In this document: positions 15,772 through 23,881 of the stretch, piece after piece
How the letters are laid out: each line of letters begins with the position of its first letter
Position numbering within the stretch: the first letter of the stretch is position 1
Assembly: GCA_018266075.1 (NCBI GenBank)
Contig: JAFEBB010000001.1
Location: 163,275-227,274 of the forward strand
DNA length: 64,000 nt
Reading direction: 5' to 3'
DNA from: Deltaproteobacteria bacterium
GTDB taxonomy: Bacteria > Myxococcota > Myxococcia > Myxococcales > SZAS-1
Notes under the pieces: model-generated
Seen by the model: the letters and a program-made list of their open reading frames with translations, nothing else
Told to the model about the DNA's origin: nothing
Database searches by the model: none
Translations under genes and position numbers: made by a program

Positions 15772-17121
15772 CTATCCCACCTTCATCGGCCGGCCCAGCT
15801 CTTCCCAGTCGTTCATCCCGCCGCGCACGGCCTTCACCTTCTCGTAGCCTTGCGCCTTGAGGAGCAGCAGCGCCGTGAGCGAGCGCTTTCCGGACGCGCA
15901 GATGGTGACGAGCGGCTGGTCGTGCCGCGCCGGAAGGCCTGGCGCCCCGGCTTTGGAGAGCGTCCCCACGGGCACGTTCACCGCCTCGGCGATGTGGCCC
16001 TCCGCGAACTCGCGCGGCGAGCGCACGTCGATGAGCGCGGCTCCGCCCTTTACCAGATCCGCAATCGCGTCGAGCTCCACCATGTCCGCCGACTCGCGCG
16101 CGAGATCCTGGATCGCCGAGAGGATCTCCGGCGTCGGTCCCGACGACGATGCGGGCTTCGGCGCGTCATCCGCCGACCCCACGAAGAGCTGGGGCAGGTG
16201 CTTCTTGAACGAGCCGCTGTACTTGAAGGCATTGTCCGGGAACATCACCACGCAGATGTTGCCCGGCTCATCGGGCACCAGCTTCAGCGCGCCCGCGAGC
16301 GCCATGCCCGAGCTCGGCCCGGCGATGATGCTCTCTTCCTGATTCAGGCGCCGCGCCATTTCATAGGCTGTCGCGTTATCGATTTCGACGAGCCCGTCAT
16401 ACTCTTTAGGCAAGAAGAAGTCGGTCAACTTGAGCGCGCGCAGCGTGCGCACGCCGGGGATGTCGTGCCCCTCGGCAGGGTGCACGCCGAAGACCTTCAC
16501 GTCCTTGCGCTGCGTGCGCAGGAAGCGCCCCGTGCCGGTGATGGTGCCGCAGGTGCCAAGCCCGGCCACGAAGTGGGTGATCTTGCCCTCGGTCTGCTTC
16601 CACACCTCCGGACCCGTGGTGCGGAAGTGCGCGTCCGGATTTGCCGGATTCTTATATTGATTGAGCTCGTGCCAGCCAGGCTGCTTCGACATCTCCTCGG
16701 CCTTCGACATCGCGCCTTCGGGCTGTCCCGGCATCGGGCACAGGTCGTCCGAGAGCTCCACCAGCTTCGCGCCGAACATGCGCAGGCTGGCGCGCTTCTC
16801 CGCGGGGATTGCGGTCGAGAGCGTGGCCGTGAACTCGATGCCCTTGGCGTTCGAGATCATCGAGAGCCCGATGCCGGTGTTTCCCGAGGTCGGCTCCACG
16901 AGGTGCTGGAGCTTGATGCCCTGCTCTTCCGCGTCGCGGATGAGGTTGGCGGCCACGCGATCCTTCACGGCGCCGAAGGGGTTGTACCACTCGAGCTTGG
17001 CGTAGACCTTCGTGTGCTTGAACGGCACCACGCGGTTGAGCCGCACGATGGGCGTGGGGTTGTCGGCGTTCGACAGCATGTCGAGCATCGAGTCGTAGAC
17101 GCGCTTGGAAAAGTCAGTCAT
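15772..17121 (-). CDS. cysK: Cysteine synthase (PLP fold type II) fused to a C-terminal rhodanese domain
   Basis: Residues ~1-320 are an O-acetylserine sulfhydrylase/cystathionine-beta-synthase-type PLP enzyme. It has the Schiff-base lysine in YNPFGAVKDR, the substrate loop EPTSGNTGIGLS, GTCGTITGTGRFL for phosphate binding and a late GPSSGMAL. After a Ser/Pro linker, residues ~350-449 form a rhodanese domain: ALIDVRSPREFAEGHI and the active-site loop ICASGKRS, whose Cys should carry persulfide sulfur. The fusion suggests that sulfur from a rhodanese persulfide can feed cysteine synthesis; this is inference. The ATG has AGGAG seven bases upstream; an in-frame TTG five codons earlier is weaker. 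It lies upstream of the cys operon promoter on the same strand. 449 aa. Confidence 0.9.
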   Translation of the reverse strand: MTDFSKRVYDSMLDMLSNADNPTPIVRLNRVVPFKHTKVYAKLEWYNPFGAVKDRVAANLIRDAEEQGIKLQHLVEPTSGNTGIGLSMISNAKGIEFTATLSTAIPAEKRASLRMFGAKLVELSDDLCPMPGQPEGAMSKAEEMSKQPGWHELNQYKNPANPDAHFRTTGPEVWKQTEGKITHFVAGLGTCGTITGTGRFLRTQRKDVKVFGVHPAEGHDIPGVRTLRALKLTDFFLPKEYDGLVEIDNATAYEMARRLNQEESIIAGPSSGMALAGALKLVPDEPGNICVVMFPDNAFKYSGSFKKHLPQLFVGSADDAPKPASSSGPTPEILSAIQDLARESADMVELDAIADLVKGGAALIDVRSPREFAEGHIAEAVNVPVGTLSKAGAPGLPARHDQPLVTICASGKRSLTALLLLKAQGYEKVKAVRGGMNDWEELGRPMKVG

Positions 17122-17194
17122 GTGCGGCTCCTGCAAATTCGTAACGTCGGCCTTGCATCAGGTCGCGGAGGTGCGAGGGCGAGACGTTGGGCAT
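17114..17194 (-). CDS. Possible 26-codon upstream ORF overlapping the cysK start
   Basis: ATG at 17194 opens a frame MPNVSPSHLRDLMQGRRYEF that runs 26 codons and stops inside the first codons of cysK, overlapping it by 8 nt. Its first twelve codons all end in G or C, apart from none that break the local coding bias. It contains no cysteine, so it is not a Cys sensor like the other leaders. It could couple translation to cysK or be a remnant of an N-terminal region. Weakly supported. Confidence 0.3.
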   Translation of the reverse strand: MPNVSPSHLRDLMQGRRYEFAGAAHD

Positions 17195-17298
17195 CGCGCC
17201 GCCCTTCAGGTGGCCGGACACTAGATGCCGGCCCCTGCATGATCAACGACAACGCGGGGTCTCGCTCGGCGGCTCGCTCGGCGACCACCCGGGTCGCG

Positions 17299-18078
17299 TC
17301 AGCGCGCCGGCTTCTCGAACACGAAGATGAAGCGATCGCTGGTGCCGCGCTTCTCCTTCGCGGCCGAGGGCGACGCGTTCCAGTCGCGGGTGTCGGCCGG
17401 ATTGCGCAGCGACTCGTCGGCGCGCAGGAAGTGAAAGCCCGCGGCCTCCACCTGTTGCCGCACCACGGTCTCATCGATGCGATGCAGCGTCTTCGCGTCC
17501 TGAAGGCCGGTGCCCGGCTTCGCAGAGGAGTCCGCGACGATGTACCAGCCACCCGGCTTGAGCGCGGTGAACACCGCCGCGTTCATCTTGGCCAGGTCGA
17601 CGCCCGCCCACACCGCGTCGTGGTAGTTGGCGTTGGTCACCACGCGATCGAGCTGACCGTCGAGGTTGGGAAACGGCGCGTCGAGCTCGGTGTCCTCGCG
17701 CACCACGTTCGCGTTCACCGGCCGAGCGAGGCGGTCTGCCCACGGCTTGGCCGCGAACTTCTCCAGCACCCACTTCGGGTTCTCGGCGTAGACCTTTCCG
17801 CTCGGCGCCACCACGCGCGCGAGCAGCTCGGTGGTGTACCCGCCGCCCGCGAACAACTCGCCCACGTTCATTCCCGGCGCAGGCGCGATCGCCGCGAGGA
17901 ATGCGGCTGGCTTGCGACCGGGGTCGAGCGCGCGATCGGCGTCGGTGCGATCCGGCGCGGCGACGACGGCGTCGTAGTTGGCAGGAGCCGCATGCGTCGC
18001 GGCGTCGTTCGACGAGGACGTGTTGGGCGCGGTGACACATCCCGCGAGCACCAGGAACGCTGCGATGAGCTTCTTCAA
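17299..18078 (-). CDS. Lipoprotein with class I SAM-methyltransferase-like fold
   Basis: 259 aa with a clear lipoprotein signal (MKKLIAAFLVLAGCVTAP) and a Rossmann-like methyltransferase core: GMNVGELFAGGGYTTELLARVV (motif I region), a glycine-rich loop, DRVVTNANYHDAVW (motif IV position) and ALKPGGWYIVADSS (motif V). This group of exported predicted methyltransferases is known in proteobacteria. It is odd because S-adenosylmethionine is not expected in the periplasm. It may methylate before export, be tethered facing inwards, or have lost the activity. It has good GC3 bias and is upstream of nothing obvious. No substrate can be given. Confidence 0.82.
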   Translation of the reverse strand: MKKLIAAFLVLAGCVTAPNTSSSNDAATHAAPANYDAVVAAPDRTDADRALDPGRKPAAFLAAIAPAPGMNVGELFAGGGYTTELLARVVAPSGKVYAENPKWVLEKFAAKPWADRLARPVNANVVREDTELDAPFPNLDGQLDRVVTNANYHDAVWAGVDLAKMNAAVFTALKPGGWYIVADSSAKPGTGLQDAKTLHRIDETVVRQQVEAAGFHFLRADESLRNPADTRDWNASPSAAKEKRGTSDRFIFVFEKPAR

Positions 18079-18230
18079 GGTGGGCTCCTTTGGAACGGGC
18101 GATTTCTATCTTTGCCGCGCATCACTCGCACGACGAACGCTCGCGGCGGGAGTGCCCCGACTGCGCTGAAAGTTGCAGCGCGCAGGGCGAGGCTGCGTCG
18201 TTCGCGCGGTCTCATGGAGAGGTTTCGTTC

Positions 18231-18890
18231 TCAGTGCGCCACGGCGAACGACACCTGCAGCTCCACCGGCGGCTCGCCCGGCTCCTCCGGCTGCGCGTCG
18301 ATTCGAAGGTGGAGCTCCTTCGCGTCGTAGGCGCGCTGGAAGTAGATGAAGCCCGCGGCCTGGGTCTCCGGCAGCAGACGGCCTTCGGCCAAGCCGCGGT
18401 TGAGGATGTTCGAGCGCGCGGGATCGGTGCTGGGGTTCGGCGGCGAGATGCAGCCGCAGGGTGTGAGCGGGGTGAATGGGCTGTAGACGGGCAACAGGCA
18501 GCCGACGATTGCCAATTGTGGCACGTCGCTCGTCCCGGCTTCTGCCACGAGCGTGCCGCTCATGGGTACCTCGACGTTGCCCACGGTCGCGATCATCACG
18601 TCCATCGGCGCCACGGCTGCGTAGATCCGACCCTGCTCGTCGATGAGGCGGATGTCCGCGAGCGTGACGTCATAGGCCACGCTGCCGCGGTTCTGAATGA
18701 GCACCCACAGCGGCGTGAAGCGCTCGGCCACGCTCGAGGGATCCATGTGCCAGGCGTTGGGCACCGCGCGGAGCGAGAGCCCGCCCGGCCCCTGTGCGAT
18801 GGCGCCGTCCGCATCGCCTTGCTTGGGCGTGAGGTGGGCCGTGCTCGCGCAGCCCATCAAAGCGAGCACGAGCGCGGTGAAGCGAATCAT
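18231..18890 (-). CDS. Hypothetical lipoprotein, 219 aa
   Basis: It begins MIRFTALVLALMGCASTAHL, a lipoprotein signal with lipobox LMGC, preceded by AAAGG. The body is beta-rich, with 'TPLWVLIQNRGSVAYDVTLADIRLID', a pattern seen in proteins with an Ig-like or transthyretin-like fold in which an envelope protein describes a 'free' beta-sandwich. Two Cys-containing loops (IVGCLLPVY and PCGCISPP) are present. No named family is recognised. It lies 152 bp upstream of the methyltransferase-like lipoprotein gene on the same strand, so the two may be cotranscribed. Confidence 0.75.
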   Translation of the reverse strand: MIRFTALVLALMGCASTAHLTPKQGDADGAIAQGPGGLSLRAVPNAWHMDPSSVAERFTPLWVLIQNRGSVAYDVTLADIRLIDEQGRIYAAVAPMDVMIATVGNVEVPMSGTLVAEAGTSDVPQLAIVGCLLPVYSPFTPLTPCGCISPPNPSTDPARSNILNRGLAEGRLLPETQAAGFIYFQRAYDAKELHLRIDAQPEEPGEPPVELQVSFAVAH

Positions 18891-19187
18891 GAAGGACCTT
18901 TCGCCTGCGATGCGGGTCCCCTGTCGTGCTTGAGGACGGCTTTTGGATAAGCGTGGATGGAGGAAGCTCGCCGGAAGGGTTGGTCGTTTTCCACTTTGAT
19001 GGCGGGCAATCGTGGAGCCCTTGGGGCTTACGCCTGCGACAGGCGGGCGTCGGTTCCCGCCCAGTCGCCCCAAGCCTTCTCCGCAATTTGCTAGCAGCTT
19101 GTGTCACACGCCGAAATCGACTTCTTCAGCAGCTTGCCAGGCGAAGCATCGTATCGGTCGACTTGACCTCGAGAAATGATGGACCCG

Positions 19188-20045
19188 CTACGGACACGCA
19201 TCATCATGCTGCCCGTTTGAGCAGAGCACCTTGATCGACAGCTTCAAAATGTCCTTCTCAACCACAGGGTCCAGGCTCTTGCCGATGACGAGCGCCTTGT
19301 GAAACAGCAGCTTTGCGTCGTCGTCGTGGCGGTCGATGTAGAGAATTCGGCCTCGCTCCTCCGCCAAGACCGCCGACATGGCATCCAGGACGGTGGTGTT
19401 CACACCGGCCTGCTTGCTCGCATCGATGAACGCCTGAGCTTCTTCAAAGGAACCGCCATATCGGGGATCCAGATTCTGCAGGTACGTCAGTCGAGCGAGC
19501 ATGTTCTGCGGAACCATCGCGTCCGCCTTATCGATAAGTCGCCTGGCTTCCTCCTGATCGCCGTGCTCGAAGGTGATGTCCATCAGGTTGATCAGGGAGA
19601 GGTAGGGTTGGGCAGTGAGGGTCAGCGAGGAGTCCAGCTCGTCTTTGGCCTGGGCGAGCAGGTCCTCCATCTCGTCGATCTTATCTGTCGGCGTGTCCTT
19701 GATCAGCTTCGCTCCGCGCGCTCTGCTCGCTCGTCTTCGCAAGTTGATCGCTCGCGCCAGGTGCGCGGGATACGAGCTCCGTTCCGTCGACGCCCATTCG
19801 CTCAGCGGGTGATAGGCATCCGGCGATTCGTCGTAGAAGGGTCGATATGCATTTCGGAGCTCGAACTCAGTCGCCTGGCCGTGCTCGAAGCGCGCCTGGA
19901 TACTGTTTAGCGCGGCGTCGAGCTGTTTGAACTTTCGCTGCTTGAGGAGGGTAAGGGTCTCATCCGCCGTCGAAGGCTTCTCGGCCTTGGGTTGACTCAC
20001 GGACGCCGAGAACATGAGCCCCATCACGATTGTCGGCACGAGCAT
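19188..20045 (-). CDS. DUF4034-like protein
   Basis: 285 aa from the Met with AAGGA upstream and a hydrophobic start (MLVPTIVMGLMFSASVS), probably a signal peptide. The segment 'LKQRKFKQLDAALNSIQARF' plus 'RPFYDESPDAYHPLSEWAS' and 'YPAHLARAINLRRRASRARG' matches what I know of DUF4034 proteins; the rest reads as TPR-like helical pairs. Base composition is visibly less GC-rich than in the flanking genes, and GC3 bias is weak, which suggests acquired DNA. The frame stays open for 94 codons upstream of the chosen start, but that part lacks coding bias. Function unknown. Confidence 0.72.
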   Translation of the reverse strand: MLVPTIVMGLMFSASVSQPKAEKPSTADETLTLLKQRKFKQLDAALNSIQARFEHGQATEFELRNAYRPFYDESPDAYHPLSEWASTERSSYPAHLARAINLRRRASRARGAKLIKDTPTDKIDEMEDLLAQAKDELDSSLTLTAQPYLSLINLMDITFEHGDQEEARRLIDKADAMVPQNMLARLTYLQNLDPRYGGSFEEAQAFIDASKQAGVNTTVLDAMSAVLAEERGRILYIDRHDDDAKLLFHKALVIGKSLDPVVEKDILKLSIKVLCSNGQHDDACP

Positions 20046-20398
20046 CAGCGCTTTCCTTCCAGAACAAGGCGCGGTGGCGAAGGTCCCGTCGCAAATCGCG
20101 TTCGACCTCAGTTCCGGCGGATAATTTCCGTTGATGATGTTCGACCCGAAGAACTCGTCCACCGGGTGGATGCCTCCGAGCGCGACAATCTCTTCTCCAT
20201 ATTGACTACCCGGGCTCAGAGGACAGGACAGACAAGCGCGGTTCGAACGTCTGGGAAGGTCGATGATGTTCAATCCCACCCGCGCCACCCTGCCCTGCTC
20301 CTCGCCATGATACCCTCGTCGGGTCACTTGGAAGCGCTCGCGCGAGTCCTCAGCAGCAGGGGCCGGAGGCGGAAGCGGGTTGAGTTGATTCAGCGGGT
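20046..20398. other. 353-bp gene-free stretch
   Basis: The stretch lies between the DUF4034-like gene and a small hypothetical gene, with moderate GC. On the minus strand it is open in frame with the DUF4034-like gene, but it has no coding bias, signal sequence or recognisable motif. I see no convincing regulatory site. Confidence 0.4.
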
Positions 20399-20677
20399 CT
20401 AGGCCAACCCGCGAACCACGGCCAGAATGGTCCGAGCGTCGAGCAGCGCTGAGTCCAAGCTGGCAGAAGGGGCGTAGCTTTTCCGGTGCTCAAGAGTCTC
20501 GCGGCGTTGTTCAAAAAGACGCTCAAGTGCCACCAGGTCATCGAAAGTATCCAAGAATTCCGAATTGAGCCCTGTCCCCCCAGACGGGGAGGCCAGGCTC
20601 CGTCCGACCCACTTCCACCCCTGTCGCTCGAGGCCACTGAAGAGTTCCTGTTTCGTTTTCGGTCCAATCATCATCAA
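20399..20677 (-). CDS. Hypothetical protein, 92 aa, immunity-like arrangement
   Basis: A small soluble acidic-to-neutral protein: MMMIGPKTKQELFSGLERQG, then a helical segment 'DDLVALERLFEQRRETLEHR'. Codon use is not GC3-biased, which suggests recent transfer. Its start lies 3 nt after the stop of another short low-GC frame (20681-20902), an arrangement seen for orphan toxin tips and their immunity genes. No family is recognised, and the immunity reading rests on context only. Confidence 0.5.
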   Translation of the reverse strand: MMMIGPKTKQELFSGLERQGWKWVGRSLASPSGGTGLNSEFLDTFDDLVALERLFEQRRETLEHRKSYAPSASLDSALLDARTILAVVRGLA

Positions 20678-20680
20678 ACC

Positions 20681-20902
20681 TTACTCAACAATGGGCCAGC
20701 GCGGCGTTGGTGCCTCTAACGGGATAGGCTCACCAATCTGAGACGCGGGAACAGGCTTTGGATTCCCCCGCCGCTGTGCCTTACCGCATTGCCGACCGTA
20801 TAGGGCCCGATTGTGAAGTCGCCCCTGTCCTCGATCGGGATTACGTGAGTCGGGCGTTCCTTTAATTAAGCCAAGCTTGTCCACCGCTTTGTCTGGGAAC
20901 AT
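20681..20902 (-). CDS. Possible toxin-tip remnant or small hypothetical protein, 73 aa
   Basis: The frame from MFPDKAVDKLG to a Pro-rich C-terminus (EPIPLEAPTPRWPIVE) has no ribosome-binding site and low GC3. It may be the detached C-terminal end of a larger polymorphic protein rather than a whole gene. Upstream the frame is open for ~55 more codons, but these read as composition noise. It is listed because it directly precedes the 92-aa gene. Confidence 0.3.
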   Translation of the reverse strand: MFPDKAVDKLGLIKGTPDSRNPDRGQGRLHNRALYGRQCGKAQRRGNPKPVPASQIGEPIPLEAPTPRWPIVE

Positions 20903-21658
20903 GTTTGGATCATCGGTAACGGAGCTCTGTCCGGTCGTTGCGCGGCTGGGACTGACCTGCCGGCTTCGATGCGCTCCACGCCGCACGGTCCGCTCCGGCT
21001 GGCGACGCCTGCCCAGGCTTTGCGCACACGCGCGCTCGTGCGCGAGGCCCCCGCCCCCCACCCGCCCCACCTCCCCCGCTCCGCGCGCACCCTACCCCGG
21101 GCGTCCGACATCCCTCGGCGGTGCTCGGTAGGCGTCGCCCCTCGGCGAAAGAGCCGCCCCGGCTCCCCGGTCCCGCCCCCCGCTCCCCCCATTCCGCGGA
21201 TTCCTCCGCCTCGTTCATTCGATCGTCCAACGGGAGCGTCGCCCCCACCCACGGACCCTTCGAGTGAACGCCTCTTTCATTCGACTGGGCCCGACCCAGC
21301 CTCGGAATGGTCCTCACGAGCCACTCGAATGAACACCTCATTCATTCCAGTCTTCGCCCCGGAGCATCGAGCGCTTTGGCTCCACCTGGCGATTGCTCGT
21401 CGCGTTCATTCGATGAAGCGCTCCTGAGCATTGGAATGCTCGGCGACACCCTTCTCGTCTGGCGAGGCCGTCGAGCGGCACACGCCAGGCGTGGGTCGGC
21501 CACTCCACAATGCGGCCACGTCCACTGTGAAGTTTCTCCGTGTCTTCCCCGACTCGACACTTTCGAAGTCGGCCAGGCTTCACACTTTCCCCGCCTCGAT
21601 TGAGCTGCGCCCCGGCGCTCGGGCACCCTCGCCGCGTCTCACATCCCAGGAGCCGCAC
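20903..21658. other. 756-bp gene-poor stretch with short repeats
   Basis: No frame shows both a start signal and coding bias. It contains several copies of a TTCATTCGA-type word in both orientations (about 21212-21225, 21260-21287, 21325-21352, 21402-21415) and a C-rich tract near 21050-21090. Confidence 0.5.
21260..21352. repeat. Imperfect 28-bp direct repeat (two copies)
   Basis: 21260-21287 and 21325-21352 match at most positions: TCGA(G/A)TGAAC(G/A)CCTC, then TTCATTC(G/C)A. Each unit is itself bounded by TCGAGTGA/TTCATTCGA-like words. The origin is unknown. Confidence 0.5.
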
Positions 21659-22318
21659 ATGTCCACGCACAAGTCCCCGAATGTGAAGTCCAACACCGCC
21701 GTCCTCGAGCTCGAGGTGGCCGAGCGCAACCTCGTCGCCGGGGAGTCCCGCGAGGAGCCCGTCGGCATCATCACCGCGCAAGACGTCGAGGAGCTGCACA
21801 AGGAGCACATCCCGCCCGAGGTGCCCAAGAACCCGCCCCGCGGCATGGGCGACTGGTTCACCGCCGACGTGAAGCGCACCCTCAACACCTCGGCCGTCCG
21901 CGGGTACTTTGGAACCCGGGTGGACATGTCCAAGCTGCTCCATGCCGAGCAGCGCTACACGCGGTTCGACGACATGCGCACCCGCATTGAAAACACCGCC
22001 GCGGTGGTGGCGCAGATCTGCGCGCCCGACGGGCAATACATCGAAGATCAAATTGGCAAGATCATGAATGACTGGGATGACCTCACCGTCGCCCTGCCGC
22101 GCGAGGCCCTGGCATTGGAGCCCTTGCACACTGCGTGGATGGCCGCGCACCCGGGTCGGAAGGCGACCAAGGCGACGAAGAACAACAAGTCGACTGCGAC
22201 CGAGGGAGAGAGCGCCCGGAGCGCGACGACTTCTGGTGCGAGCGCCAGCGGTTCGACGCCGACCACCCAAGCGCCGGGTGTGGACACCGTCGAGGCGGCG
22301 AACACGAAGTCACACTGA
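21659..22318 (+). CDS. Hypothetical protein, 219 aa, Ser/Thr/Ala-rich C-terminal tail
   Basis: The ATG has CCAGGAG seven bases upstream. The body (residues ~1-165) is soluble and helical, with 'RTRIENTAAVVAQICAPDGQ' and 'LALEPLHTAWMAAHPGRKA'. The last ~50 residues are Thr/Ser/Ala-rich and disordered, with a KATKATKNNK basic patch. It resembles in layout, but not clearly in sequence, the gene at 50555-51085 (same start context AGGAGC.CACATG and a charged tail). No family is recognised. Confidence 0.72.
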   Translation: MSTHKSPNVKSNTAVLELEVAERNLVAGESREEPVGIITAQDVEELHKEHIPPEVPKNPPRGMGDWFTADVKRTLNTSAVRGYFGTRVDMSKLLHAEQRYTRFDDMRTRIENTAAVVAQICAPDGQYIEDQIGKIMNDWDDLTVALPREALALEPLHTAWMAAHPGRKATKATKNNKSTATEGESARSATTSGASASGSTPTTQAPGVDTVEAANTKSH

Positions 22319-22489
22319 TCAGAACCCCAGGCCCGGCCCCTTCTTCATATTTCTCATGGAGAAGGGGAGTCCGGGTGCATGAAGCCGAGTCACCGTTGGA
22401 GTCGGCGAGGGCTGGAGGACGAGGCCCGAGGCGAGGTGGGAGTTTGCGGCAAGGCCGGGGCGAGCTCAGCGTCGAGCTGAGTCCAGTCC

Positions 22490-22846
22490 GGTTCACCGCG
22501 TTCGCCGAGGACGTGAAGCGGGTTCACCCGGTCCAATTTTTGAACAGAAACAGGGAGGCGCCCCCGGGCCTCGCTGCGCTCGGGCGTGGGGGCGGGATGT
22601 TCGAGGCGCTCCTGAGAAGCGAGGGCGCGTTCTTGTGGCTTTTGAGGGGGAACGCATTTTCATCCCCAAAAGCAAAAGCTGTCGAAGCAGGCGTCTTCGC
22701 AGCGAACGAACACCGTGCCTCCGCGCACGAGCGCAGCGAGGCGTTCGGCGCCATGGCGCAATCACCTCCGAGGGGGTGCTGGGGATTTCCCCACAAAAAT
22801 TGGACTGGGTGAACCCGCTTCACGTCCTCGTCGACTCCGGTGAACC
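22490..22846. mobile_element. 357-bp element bounded by 53-bp imperfect inverted repeats (MITE-like)
   Basis: The left arm 22490-22542 and the right arm 22794-22846 are inverted copies with about five mismatches; they share CGAGGACGTGAAGCGGGTTC and the inner end GTCCAATTTTTG. The 251-bp interior has no convincing gene. It lies between two convergent genes. It could be a non-autonomous transposon or a very long hairpin acting on both transcripts. No target-site duplication is obvious. Confidence 0.6.
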
Positions 22847-22894
22847 TGCGGAGCTCAGTTCCGCGCCCAGCTCGCTCCTGCCTCGTCGCGAGCT

Positions 22895-23362
22895 TCAGCC
22901 GCACGTCTCGGGCTTGACCTCGGACGTCACCTCGAATGCCGGCTGCGACTCCGGCACGACGCGCTCGAAGAGGGAGTGCGCAACCATCCCCACGGCCATC
23001 GCGGCCACGAAGAGCAGCGCCGCAGGGCAGCCCGCACCGAAGGCGACGATCCCCGGGCCCGGGCAGAAGCCGCCCAGTCCCCAGCCGATGCCGAAGATCG
23101 CCGCGCCTGTCACGAGCCGCGTGTCGATGCCACGCGCAGCCGGCTCGGCGAATGAGGCGGCGAGCAGCGGTCGCTTGGGCGCGAGCAGACGCATCACCGC
23201 CAGCACCGCCAGCCCGGAGCCCATCACCAGCGCCAGGCTCGGGTCCCAGCTGCCGGTGACGTCGAGGAAGGCGAGGATGTTGGCGGGCAGGGTCATGCCC
23301 GAGACCGCGAGCCCCACGGCGAAAAGGAGCCCACTCGCAAACGCCACGATCAGGTTCTTCAC
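22895..23362 (-). CDS. YeeE/YedE-family membrane protein (DUF6691-type half)
   Basis: 155 aa with four hydrophobic segments, beginning at a GTG (VKNLIVAFASGLLFAVGLA) that overlaps the upstream stop (GTGA). The motif GGFCPGPGIVAFGAGCPAAL is the conserved Cys-containing loop of this half of the YeeE/YedE transporter family, which imports thiosulfate or related sulfur compounds. Together with the next gene it makes a split two-subunit transporter. The substrate is inferred from the family and from the cysteine-type leader upstream. Confidence 0.88.
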   Translation of the reverse strand: MKNLIVAFASGLLFAVGLAVSGMTLPANILAFLDVTGSWDPSLALVMGSGLAVLAVMRLLAPKRPLLAASFAEPAARGIDTRLVTGAAIFGIGWGLGGFCPGPGIVAFGAGCPAALLFVAAMAVGMVAHSLFERVVPESQPAFEVTSEVKPETCG

Positions 23363-23802
23363 GCGGCACCTCCCAGCGCGTGCCGCAGCACGAAGACGGC
23401 CACCATCCCCAGCGCCATGAACACCAGCGTGGCCACGATGGAGCGCCCCGAGAGCCGACTGATGCCACAGAGCCCGTGGCCGCTGGTGCAGCCGCTGCCG
23501 AGCCGCGTCCCGAAGCCGACGAGCAATCCCGAGGCGATGAGCAGCGCGCTCGAGTGCGGCACGTCCCAAGTGAAGAAGCGCGGCGCGAGCCGGCTCAGCA
23601 CCAGACCGCCGAGCGCGAGCCCGCCGAGGAAGGCGCTGCGCCAGGGCAGGTCCGGGCGATCGAGCTCCAGCACGCCGCCGAAGATCCCGCTGATGCCCGC
23701 GGCGCGACCGTTGAGCACCCACAGGCCCGCGACCGCCAGGCCGGTGAGCACGCCTCCCACGGCCGCCGGGACCAGGTGAGATGTAACCGTTGGGTTGAGC
23801 AT
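23359..23802 (-). CDS. YeeE/YedE-family sulfur-compound transporter subunit
   Basis: 147 aa with four membrane segments. The signature GSGCTSGHGLCGISRLS carries the paired cysteines that line the path in thiosulfate transporter YeeE (TsuA). The start ATG (MLNPTVTSHL) has CAGGAG eight bases upstream; a longer frame reaching into the leader lacks coding sense. It is the first gene after the second polycysteine leader and hairpin, and is translationally coupled to the DUF6691-type half by a 4-nt overlap. Confidence 0.9.
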   Translation of the reverse strand: MLNPTVTSHLVPAAVGGVLTGLAVAGLWVLNGRAAGISGIFGGVLELDRPDLPWRSAFLGGLALGGLVLSRLAPRFFTWDVPHSSALLIASGLLVGFGTRLGSGCTSGHGLCGISRLSGRSIVATLVFMALGMVAVFVLRHALGGAA

Positions 23803-23825
23803 CGATTCGACTCCTGAAACGCAGA

Positions 23826-23854
23826 AGGCCCGCCTCCTCGTGGGTGGCGGGCCT
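23826..23854 (-). terminator. Attenuator hairpin in the yeeE/yedE leader
   Basis: A 9-bp stem (AGGCCCGCC with GGCGGGCCT) and an 11-nt loop, followed on the minus strand by TTCTGCGTTTC. The stem and loop length match the cysI leader terminator, but the U-tract is weak. It may act as a weak terminator or as a hairpin close to the ribosome-binding site. Confidence 0.65.
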
Positions 23855-23881
23855 CGGGGTCCTTCGGGATTCGCTTTGCGG

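Noticed and set aside
15724..18330. An 868-codon plus-strand frame across cysK and the methyltransferase-like gene
   Set aside because: Antisense shadow; no ribosome-binding site and no conserved motif.
20046..20327. N-terminal extension of the DUF4034-like gene
   Set aside because: The frame is open but lacks coding bias, and the Met with AAGGA and a signal-like start is better.
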